This document shows, one piece after another, positions 52,652-61,705 of a DNA stretch of 64,000 nt. The notes under the pieces were generated by a model. The model was not told where the DNA came from. It saw only the letters and a program-made list of their open reading frames with translations, and made no database searches. Origin of the DNA: Aurelia coerulea (taxonomy: Eukaryota; Cnidaria; Scyphozoa; Semaeostomeae; Ulmaridae); assembly GCA_039566865.1 (NCBI GenBank), contig CM076949.1, positions 13,989,501 through 14,053,500 of the forward strand, given 5' to 3'. Both the position numbers and the translations under genes were made by a program. Position 1 is the first letter of the stretch. The number at the start of each line of letters is the position of its first letter.

Positions 52652-53386
52652 TCACTCCCACTTCAGTGATTTTGCCTTGGCTATGATGTCCACTACTCTT
52701 GTTTGCTCCCGTACCCATTCGTTTCTCTTCCTATCTCTTTTCGTGATATTCAGCATTGCTCTTTCCATGCTTCTTTGAGCGACTTGCAGTTTTGAAGCAA
52801 GCCTGTTAGTTAGCGACCACGTTTCTGCACCGTATGTCATCGCTGGGGTGATGATATTGTCCATTATCTTTCTTTTGAGACAGACTGGTATTTTTGTGTC
52901 TCTTAGTATGTTATTATATTTTCCGAAGCTTGCCCAACCCTGTCCTATCCGTCTTGCTATTTCCTTCGACTGGTTATTATCTGCTGTTATTAGCTGCCCT
53001 AAGTAGACATATTGTTTTACAATATCCAATTCGTCACCGTCAATAATTATTCCTCTGTTCTGACTGTTCTTTTTTGCGTTTACATTATGAAGGATCTTTG
53101 TCTTCGATTTGTTAATCTTCATCCCATATTTTTTCCCTTCCTCATTCAAGAACACTATCATTTCTTCCAATTCTTTGTGATCATTAGCAAAAAGTACTAT
53201 ATCGTCTGCGAACCTTAAGTTACTTATATGTTCACCATTTATCTTGATTCCCTTCTCTTGTAGATCGGCTCTTTTGAATATTTCCTCCAATGCCGCAATG
53301 AATAGATTTGGAGAGAGTGTGTCTCCCTGCCTTACTCCTCGGTCTATCCTGAATTTCTCACTTATGCTGTCAATCTTTATTTGGGC
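52652..53386 (-). pseudogene. RTE reverse transcriptase, C-terminal half
   Basis: From about 53345 the frame reads RGVRQGDTLSPNLFIAALEE (motif B), then ISNLRFADDIVLFANDHKEL (motif C), QYVYLGQLITADN, TPAMTYGAETWSLTNRLASK and AQRSMERAMLNITKRDRKRN, all canonical RTE. Residues of motifs B and C are intact. The last readable block ends at KSLKWE before a TGA. A downstream 'H.AR' zone carries further breaks. Confidence 0.92.
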
Positions 53387-53910
53387 TGTCCCGTTTTTAT
53401 GGCGTTTTTTAGAATGTTGATATATTTAGTTTCGACACCTTGTTTTTCCAGAGCTTGGAATACAGCTCCGTGTTCAATTGAATCGAAGGCCTTTTTAAAG
53501 TCGATGAATACCATGGAAATGGGAATCTTGTACTCATCGGCAGATTCTAATATTTGATTTATCGTGTGCAAGTGATCTGTTGTTGAGAATCCTTGCCTGT
53601 AGGCTGCCTGCTCAAGTGGCTGGCTATCATTTAATGTTCTCGAAATTCTGTTCTTTATAATTTTCATGTACAGTTTGAAGATGTGAGATAACAAGCTGAT
53701 TGGTCAATAATTTTCAATTTTGGTCTTATCACCTTTCTTGTGGATTAAAATAATGATTGCATTCTTCCAAATTTCTGGTATTTCTTCTTTCTCTAAACTT
53801 GCATTAAACGTTTTTTGCAGAATACCTATTGATTCTTCATCTCCGGCCTTGAGTATTTCGATTTTGATGTTGTCTGACCCAGGTGCTTTATCATTTTTCA
53901 TTTGTGACAA
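53377..53910 (-). pseudogene. RTE reverse transcriptase, N-terminal half
   Basis: [20 protein letters not shown] (RT-1) and [19 protein letters not shown], then a stop near 53704 in what should be '.NYRPIsLLs'. MLSHIFKLYMKIIKNRISRT, EQAAYRQGFSTTDHLHTINQ and MVFIDFKKAFDSIEH (motif A) follow. Another frame change lies at about 53385. Confidence 0.9.
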
Positions 53911-53953
53911 TGCTTTCCTAATCTCGTTTTCTAGTATTGGGGGTACCTCTTCA

Positions 53954-54604
53954 TCACCTGACAGCTATAGAGTGTTGGTATTGTATTTCATCAGCCTTAG
54001 TAGTGCTGGAATATAATATTTTGTAGAATTCAGCGCATCTTTCTATTATCTTTTCTCTGTTGGTTAAGATATTTTTGTTTGCATCTTTCGTAGCTGAAAT
54101 TTGAGTTTTTCCAATTTTTCTCCTTTGTGTTGCCTTCTTTAAACCTTTATCATTTTTGACTGCTACCTCTACTAAATTGGTATTATATTGTCTATTATGT
54201 ATATTGTATATTATATAATCTCTATTATATTGTCTTAGACCATCCCTAGTTTTCTTTCTGATGGTTTTGCATAATTCAGCGTACTCAATGTTGTTTCTAG
54301 CCGTTCCTGTTTGCTTCATGTTTCTTCTTTTCTTCATGAGATTTAGAGTGCTTTCTTGGAGCTTGTTATTGTTTTGTTTCTTGCTCGTTCCTGCGATTTG
54401 GATGGCTTCATCTAGGATTCCGTTGACTGTGTCCTCTATCTCTGTATTTACATCTTCTATCGTCAAATGAGAGAAACGATTCTTGAGCGCAATTTGGAAA
54501 TCTACACAATTCTCTAGCAATTTTTCTATGTTAATTTGTGGTGACCTCTTCTTCATGAGCTTGCTTCTCAACAATTTTGTATTTAATCGTACAGCACTTC
54601 TCAC
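53954..54604 (-). pseudogene. RTE linker between endonuclease and RT
   Basis: 216 codons. RSAVRLNTKLLRSKLMKK directly continues the endonuclease end. Lys/Arg-rich middle (NLMKKRRNMKQTGTARNNIE). EKIIERCAEFYKILYSSTT is the usual 'i..rw.eyf..Ly' block before the RT. Ends in a frame change near 53960. Confidence 0.82.
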
Positions 54605-54822
54605 AAGTCTATGGTCTGGTCACTACCTATGTTCACTTTGCTTATTACTTCCGTATTTATAGTGTTGCATTTACTGTTAGTAAGTATGTAATCAAGTTGG
54701 TTTTTTGTTTCTCTGTTAGGGCTGATCCATGTCCACTTCCTTTTTGCGTGTTTCTTGAAAAGGGTGTTTGTTATAACGAGATTTCTTGATTTTGCAAATT
54801 GTATAAGTCGTTGCAAATACAA
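54601..54822 (-). pseudogene. RTE endonuclease C-terminal part
   Basis: RNLVITNTLFKKHAKRKWTW then ISPNRETKNQLDYILTN is the classical RTE endonuclease tail ('tWisPdg...nQIDYIl'). The catalytic S-D-H box reads S-D-Q here, and a frameshift follows at once, joining in another frame to the next segment. Confidence 0.85.
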
Positions 54823-55128
54823 ATTACAAGGATATAATCCTACTATGTTTCAAATATCACATCGATATGTTTTATCAGTTTGGAGATACAACGCGACAAA
54901 GTACATGTGGTTTTACACCCAAATTGGCAACATTTGCTGACGTCAGCACTTAATCACGTGACATAAACAAAAACAAATCACATCTTCTTGTTTGCCCTAT
55001 CATGTTTGTTACTTGTGCCAAGTTTCAAGTCTCTAGCACTTATGATTCTGAGAAAAACCAGGGGGTGGGCACTTTGCGCCCCCCTAGTCTCCCCAGAGTT
55101 TCAAAAAGCCTAGCCTGGATAGGGCTAA

Positions 55129-56558
55129 AGTGTTAGAAGTTTATCGATATGCACAGAAGATAGTAAATGTTTTGATAAGCTTATGAGAGAGGTTTTGTTG
55201 CAAAAATAAGCATTGCAAAATCTTGAGAAATTCGAGGCTGTGTATGGTGTTGAATTATCAAAATCTGCCCCATTTTCCCAGCATGCTTTCTTTCCGTGAA
55301 GAGGTCTATTGAAAGGTTTGTGGGGCGACGGGAATTACTGTTTGAATTAATAAAGGTAAAAAAAGACTATTTCGTGCTTACCGTGAATAACTATAGTCAT
55401 ACCAAAGGCGAACCCGTCTTTGCATCTCTGAAGGAACATTGTGTCGTTTCATGTACTGCATTGATGAATCCTTAAAAAGAGATTATTCAAATTGGTTATA
55501 AGTTACTTATCAATTTTTCCCTCATCAAAGAAACCGTAGCATTACATATCTTATCAAATGACGTCAAGAAATATAATCGCTTCACGGTATCATACTGGAC
55601 TTATGATCTGGGGTCTCTTGTTTCCCTGTGTTCTTTGACTTGATGATGGCACTTCGGTCAACAGAGACGCATAATATTATTCTGAAAAACCGAACCCTAT
55701 ATAGGCCCAAACTCTGAACTTCCTAGAGTACCCATCATTTTGCGAGATTTGGTGATGGAACTTGTATCCAATCAGGTGAGGTCTGGTAGCAAAGGTAGCA
55801 AAGGGAGGCTATGTTTACGAATCTCAAAGGAAATCCGAAAGGAAGTCATCGAGACTCAGGAGACCGCCAGAACGTTTCGTCCCTAGTAACGTTTTGCTGG
55901 CGTTTAAGTTGTTCGCATGCATTTTCCTTGTGTGTTGGCGGTGTGCACTGATCCGATTCCCAGGAGCTATGCAGAACTATTACTATGACAGAGTTAAAAA
56001 CAGTGAAGAGTTGTTGTTTTGAGGGGAGCGCAAGACGCACAAGAAAGAGAGCAACGAAAGAGAGTGCGTTCCAAGGAAGTGACGTTCGATAGGCCTAGTC
56101 CCAAAGTCTGCGACTCAAGCCCAACTGATGATGGTATGATGTTGGTGAGCGTATTTTATCCTTCTTTGTTGAACAAATCTATAGGGCTCAAATCTTTAAA
56201 AAGGTCGGTGTAAAATTCTATTGCAGTTTTCTTTGAATAAATGGATTGGAAGGAACTAAGGCTTTTTGCTGTAAATCTGCCGTGGCAATTTATTAATATC
56301 TTAATTAGTTTCAATATGGCGGAATTTATTAAATTTGGGGCTATGACGTCATCAAATTCTAAATCCTAAACTAGAAAAGCTACAGATTTCTGCTTGCCAC
56401 CATATCGTAGACCTTCATAAAATATCGTCTTTTTGACAGTTACATAATGTTTCCTCTCTTAGTTTAGGATTTACGATGATTCAAACTTTTTCAAAATTTT
56501 CCATGAATTTTTTCAAAAATAATTAAATTACCGCCATTTTGAAAAAAATCAAGATACG
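55129..56558. other. No gene recognised
   Basis: Short frames at 55846-56040 (-) and 56019-56213 (+) show no domain. No transposon ends or tandem repeats are visible. Confidence 0.45.
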
Positions 56559-57668
56559 TATCATAAGCAGGGGGGGTTTCGCTAGTATCCCGGCATGCAA
56601 CAGCAACGAAACATATATGCGAAACGGTTGCCGCGGTCAGAGTACTCAGTCATTTGAACTTGCTGTGCGGAGCAGTCACTCAGAATAAGTGTCATCGTAC
56701 AGTCTGGTTTCATTTAAACTTATTTCAGCAGCAAAGAAACATGTCATATTCAGACAGTGGTAGTTGCTAGCAGTTTTCAACCGTTCTCTCAAGATTTATC
56801 TGGTTTCTCTCGATTTGGAAGGTGACTTTTGTCCTCGATGGCTTCAAAACGCTTTTAGGCCCATCATCAAGCTTGGAACTACTTACTTTGCTTCGATCAC
56901 AGACAATGCAATATAACAGCAGTTCCTAACTTTTGAATCCATATAACAAATCAGTCCCATACAAGGCATATCACATCGACATGCTAGAGGGTTTCAAGGC
57001 AAAGAAATCTATCATTTCGAAACACAAGCGAGAAGATATAACGCAGCAATGAGTTGTTAAAAGAGAACTTGCTATAAGCCTGATTTGTCAAGCTGTTTTG
57101 AATGGATTTAGTGACTGACCCATCTTGAACCACAACAGTAATAAATGACAAGCCTGCACTTGTTGGCAGACAAACTTTAAGCCTCATCATGTAAAATAAA
57201 AGTCAAGTTGATTGACTTTCCTGGATATCACCCCCTCCAAGCTCCCTTGGCTGGCCCACCCTTTGGCATTTGATTTTACATCATCAGTGGTAAATCCTCC
57301 ACTTCTTGGCTAGCAACCCCCCATCAAATGCCCTGGTCTTACAGACTTAAAATATGGCCTTACAAAGAGCCCAAAATAAGGCTCAAAACTATGTGATGTA
57401 ATTTTTCACTTTGGTTCAAAAGCCCTGCCACCACCCAGGATCATGTATGTGATTAATTGCCTGAGTGAGGGCAGCCAGGGGGCTGGTGTTCAGGTATTGA
57501 TTTGACAATAATTTGACTTGTGAATAATAAGCGAACACTGGAGTCTTGATTTCACCCAGCTAAGAAATTTGTTGATTAATTAATGGAATTAGGAAACAAA
57601 AATTTTGCAAACAAAATTAGAAACAATTGCTTACACTCACTTTTTTACAAGGAAAAGCTAACAAAATA

Positions 57669-58059
57669 CACTCATTTTTTTTTATAAGAAACTAAGGTCC
57701 GGGGCTGGTAGGCAGTTTCTTAAATTTTTGGGCCATTTTGCTACCCACAGGTTTCTTACGTGTTTCTTATATTTTTATTGCCGAAAGTTTAGAGTTGATT
57801 TTGTCTTGTCTAAAGGGCTTCCAAATTACTTAGTAAAATCTCAAAACGAGTAAATAACGTAATTCGCACTCAAAATTATGTCCAAACAGTTCCTTTAACT
57901 GCACAATGTCAAAATATTTTTGAGTGTGATAAGAAAATCAAATCTGAAAATTACAGAAGTTTCTTAGCTTTTTTCAATTCAGGTAGGGTTGTTTCTTAGC
58001 TTTCGAAAAATTGAGCCTACCGTTTCTTATAAGCGGTTTCTTATAAAAAAAAATGAGTG
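57669..58059. mobile_element. 391-bp MITE, CACTCATTTTTTTTTATAAG ends, TA duplication
   Basis: CACTCATTTTTTTTTATAAG then AAAC at the left, and GTTTCTTATAAAAAAAAATG then AGTG at the right. TA at 57667-57668 and 58060-58061. The motif TTTCTTA is scattered through the interior about eight times. Nested in the 3.1-kb element. Confidence 0.88.
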
Positions 58060-58061
58060 TA

Positions 58062-58916
58062 TTCTTATGAAAGATGATGATTGGCTAGCAGCCACACATT
58101 TATTTTGGCTAACAAAATTTGTGACTCACAGATTCCCTTCCATATGCAAAATGACAGTAAATCAAACTGTTTGATTACATAATGTAGGATTGAAGAGGAC
58201 CTAAGGCAAAGAAAACTTGCATCACTTTAGTCTTTGCGCTTTGTTGTTAATCTCTCAGTGCTGACTACTTTTGCCCTTTGGGAGCATCTTCAGTGCATGA
58301 AAACTGTTTGATTACAATTTATCATTTTGTCCCCTCCCTTTCTCCCTGTTGTATATGTCATAAATGCATACCAGTTATCATAACATAGACAAGTATCAAA
58401 CTTTCAAGTATTAAGTATCAAAATATCAAATAATTTAATATCAGTTTAGTTACAAGTGATACACAGTTGAGTATTACAAGAATTACACAAAATTAGGAAT
58501 GCTTCTTTGTGAAAAGTTTGTTGTCATCATTGTTAATTCTCTGCTCACATTTGTACATGTGCTCCACCTTCATTAGGAGTTCATCTAATATGCAAGAAAT
58601 TTTCATCTGTTCAAATTTTCACTTGTACAATAAACATCATCTTGTTTCCTTGGTTTCTGGTTATTGGTTTCTGTGTTGGATGAAATTTATTGTTGAAGCC
58701 CCCAGAAATCTTCTCAGTTGTTTTCATGATACAACAATTTGCAACCTAGAAACAAAGTTTACATACATATTTCAAATCACTCAACACGAAGAATTCTGTC
58801 ACCCTGCAAATATTTAAAGTTTCCTCTTTTTGCATTCTCATTTTCTCCCAATTAATTTTCCTGAGTCTCAAGAGAAAGGTTTCAAAACTGCAAAAAAGCA
58901 TTGATTAACAGTAGTT
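58062..58916. other. No gene recognised inside the 3.1-kb element
   Basis: The plus-strand frame 58509-58817 (102 codons) lacks known motifs. A short AAGTATCAAA direct repeat is at 58390-58440. Confidence 0.4.
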
Positions 58917-59130
58917 TTGGAGATACAAGTATTTTTTCACAAGAGACTAAGAATTTGAACCAGTTTTTTCAACTCAAAGTTTCTATACAAGTCTCTCAAA
59001 GGTCTATAACAATCTTCATGTCTTAGTACCTGTGCCCTCATAAACAGGTCAAAACAAAATTTTTGAAGCCTTCCTTTCCAATGTTTAGATATTGTTCAAA
59101 TACATTCTAAGTAATAATGACAGGCTTTAC
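58917..59130. repeat. Fragment of the dispersed repeat seen at 10.9 kb
   Basis: ATACAAGTATTTTTTCACAA then GAGACTAAGAATTTG, CAATCTTCATG, TGTGCCCTC and TTTCCAATGTTTA follow the same order as 10882-11120. Confidence 0.7.
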
Positions 59131-59776
59131 ATGAACTGATGTAATTTGCCATACTCAGCATTATGTATCTTAACGGTCTAAGCTGAGTCAAGACTTCGCT
59201 TCAGTTGCAGTAAACCAACAAAAGTTGTTCAGCCCCAAGTCACGAATCATGAAAAATGGACCGAATAAAAATGTGAAAATGAACCCCTTAAGTCGGGACC
59301 TATAGGACTTTCTGAAAAAATAAGTTATTTCAGACCTCCGGTGATAAGATGCTAGTTTAAAAACCCAGCTAACAAGTAAACTTTTAGGAGAAATACGCGT
59401 CTAAAAGTGACGTTTTCTCAAAAATAAGCGTTTCGGCCTAAAAATTGCCTAGCTCATCCCTCCAACAAAAATCTCCTTTACGGCCAATAAAAGGATTATT
59501 TTCGGAAGATAACTGACACAAATAGGTACGCATAGATATGTAAATACATCTTTTAATATCAAACTAAGTTTTCCACTTACTTAATCCTCCATATCTTCCT
59601 TCTTGCATCACATGCTCTCTCTTCCACGCTAACTTCCCGCCATTTTGTTTCACCGCCTGAACACTTCAAAATTTTGCCGCGTTGCGTGATGGGATACTAG
59701 CGAAACCCCCCCTGTATCATAAGTAAAACATTGAAAATATTTTTTCCCGCACGTATTCAGCAAGCCTACAAATCTT

Positions 59777-59904
59777 TGGAGTACCTTTAAGGGTACTTGA
59801 GCAAAATACATATTTGGGACCCCTAAAGGTACTTTGAAGTACCCCTACCGAGAGGTATTTTGAAATACCCCAAGGTATGGCACTTCTTAATATCCCTGAA
59901 GGTA
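59777..59904. repeat. GGTACTTCAGAGTACCCC minisatellite, left part
   Basis: Degenerate ~20-bp units of the type AAAGGTACTTNAGAGTACCCCT, continuing at 61247 after the pogo-like insertion. Units are internally palindromic (GGTACTT..AAGTACC). Confidence 0.85.
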
Positions 59905-61246
59905 GGGGAGACCGGGGACAATTGTAACACTTTTTGGAAAATCATCCGTAACGCCTAAATAATGGTCAATAGCGTTCTTGGGGGTAGATAATATTATACT
60001 TGCATCTGTTGGAATGAGATAGAACTAAGTTTCATTCATGCAGAACCAAATTTCGTGTCATCGTGAAAGTTTTAAAACCAGCGGTCAAGTGTTACAATTG
60101 CCCCGTAACACGGGGCGATTGTAACACATGGTCGGGGCGATTGTAACACATCTTTGAAATCAGTACAGAGAATCATTCACCGGCTATTTTTGTTTCTCAA
60201 CGCAGAACATATCAATGCCAGGTATCCACTCTTCTCTTCATCTGTCGTGAGACCAGAGATTTTGAAGCTAATATAGGGAAAGAAGTGTTTATTGGCCCAA
60301 AGACTTTTCTTGATCCTTTGAAAATACCCTTGTGTGGGGATTGTAGCCCGCTTTTGGAGCTTCTATATTTCTTAATTTATTGCAATATCTTGACAGGGTT
60401 ACGTGACATAAATTCATCTCTTTGGCAATGCATCGTACGGATTTTGCCTGATTTAAAATACATCGTGCTGCCTCTGGCAGTAAATGCAGATTTTCTCCTC
60501 GGTTTGTTGTCCGTTTTCTGTTACAAGCCATGTTCAAGATAAATGAAAATACAAAAGATCTTTGGTGTGAAACATTCCAATTCATCATCCCTCCCCTGAG
60601 GTTGAGCAAATGTGCACTATACGTTGGAGAGCTTGCTTTATTTCAGATCTCGAGACTTGTTGCTTCTTTGTTATAAAGCTTGATGAATCAATTGAACAAA
60701 TGAATCGATAGTGAGAAAAAGTGTTTTATATCAAAGGAATTATTGTTTAAAAGTTTCAAAAATTCAACTCTATAATACTGCATGAATTCATGCTGTTCGC
60801 CTCGAATAGAAATTGAATCAAGACCAAGCCATCGGTCAGCTTACATCGGGGCAATTGTAACAGCGTGTTACAATTGCCCCTGACCTGGTCAGCTTTCATT
60901 ATACCCCATTTTCACATCTCGTAAGCTGTGGAGCTTGAACGTTTTAACGTAGCTTTGATCCTAAATAGATGTCATAGCTGTCATGTGAAAATGAAGTTTT
61001 TTACTCAAGAGCAAAATCTCTCAGACAAAAATTTACATTGGAAGTACGTTTTTACTTTTGTGCTCAAAAACATGTTTTCCCCCCGATAATTTCACAAACT
61101 TGGATGAATATTCCAGTATCTCAAGTCATATGTAGAGGGTTAGAATGAGCATGTTCTGTGCAAAAATCAGATTTATTGCACTTTTCTGCAGGGCATGAGA
61201 GCCAGTGTTACAATTGCCCCGTGTTACAATTGTCCCCGGTCTCCCT
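59905..61246. mobile_element. pogo/Tigger-like transposon relic, TA duplication
   Basis: GGGGAGACCGGGGACAATTG then TAACAC at the left, with GTGTTACAATTGTCCCCGGT then CTCCCT at the right. TA lies on both sides (59903-59904 and 61247-61248), restoring GGTACTTCAG in the surrounding minisatellite. The interior has the N-terminal part of a pogo-type transposase (minus strand) and several extra copies of the terminal motif at 60090-60152, 60843-60883 and 61205-61225. The catalytic domain is missing. Confidence 0.9.
60170..60609 (-). pseudogene. pogo-type transposase N-terminus (psq/CENP-B-like HTH)
   Basis: A Met at 60609 starts an open frame; the more likely true start is the second internal Met (MACNRKRTTNRG). 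ILNQAKSVRCIAKEMNLCHV then TLSRYCNKL is a Pipsqueak-type helix-turn-helix, as in pogo/Tigger and CENP-B relatives, and GYNPHTRVFSKDQEKSL is the conserved linker. The frame stops at 60289, but another frame continues with ISGLTTDEEKSGYLALICSA, matching the next pogo block. It would bind the terminal repeats. No DDE domain is present. Confidence 0.82.
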
Positions 61247-61705
61247 TACTTCAGAATACTCCCTATGATATTGCTAATGGTACTTCAAAGAATCCCTGAA
61301 GGTATTTTAACGTTCCTTCCAAAGGTACATGAGAGCACTTCTAAAGGTACTTCAGAATATCCCTAAAGGTACTTGAGAGTGCCCTTACAGGTACGTCAGA
61401 GAGCCCCTTAATGTACTTGAGAGTATTCCTTTCAGAGTACTACTAAAGGTACTTCAGAGAACCCATGAAGGTACTTCAGAGTACTACTAAAGGCTTTCAC
61501 AGCATAACTCTGAAGGTACTTCAGAGAACCCCAACAAGGTACTTCATAGTATTCCTAAAGGTACTTCAAAGAACCCCTGAAGGTATTTCAGAGTACTACT
61601 AAAGGTATTTCACAGCAACTCTAAAGGTACTTGAGAGTACCCCTAAAGGTACTTCAAAATACCTCCAAACAGCAACTCTAAAAGTACTTCAGAGTACCCC
61701 TTTGT
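61247..61705. repeat. GGTACTTCAGAGTACCCC minisatellite, right part
   Basis: About 20 degenerate units such as TAAAGGTACTTCAGAGAACC and CCTAAAGGTACTTGAGAGTA. Some units are elongated (AAGGCTTTCACAGCATAACTC). Confidence 0.92.

Larger units (their letters stand above)
52413..54814 (-). mobile_element. RTE-clade LINE, 5'-truncated, 11-bp target duplication
   Basis: The minus-strand polyprotein runs from the end of the AP endonuclease through the RT to a C-terminal domain, then a short 3' untranslated region and an (ATG)n tail (52413-52432 as ATC triplets on the plus strand), as in RTE elements. AAATACAAATT is duplicated at 52402-52412 and 54815-54825. The 27-kb MITE copy shows the uninterrupted site. 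The 5' end is truncated within the endonuclease. Confidence 0.92.
51846..55124. mobile_element. Second copy of the 27-kb piggyBac-like MITE, reverse-oriented, split by an RTE LINE
   Basis: Left end CCCTATCCAGACTAGGGGGG and right end GCCTAGCCTGGATAGGG. It is the reverse complement of 26952-27769, confirmed by TAGTAAACTTTT.CACA, CTCGTCGAGTATCTCTAGAA and GCGCATGCGTACTGAC. It is flanked by CTAA on both sides (51842-51845 and 55125-55128) instead of TTAA. An RTE insertion (52413-54814) separates the halves. Confidence 0.9.
56568..59714. mobile_element. 3.1-kb element with CAGGGGGGGTTTCGC ends and 9-bp duplication
   Basis: CAGGGGGGGTTTCGCTAGTA then TCCC at the left mirrors GGGATACTAGCGAAACCCCC then CCTG at the right with no mismatch. 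TATCATAAG is duplicated at 56559-56567 and 59715-59723. Nine bases is more typical of MULE-type than hAT elements, but the short CAGGG terminus is hAT-like, so the superfamily is open. The interior contains a nested MITE (57669-58059), a fragment of the dispersed repeat (58917-59130) and no transposase frame. Confidence 0.88.
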
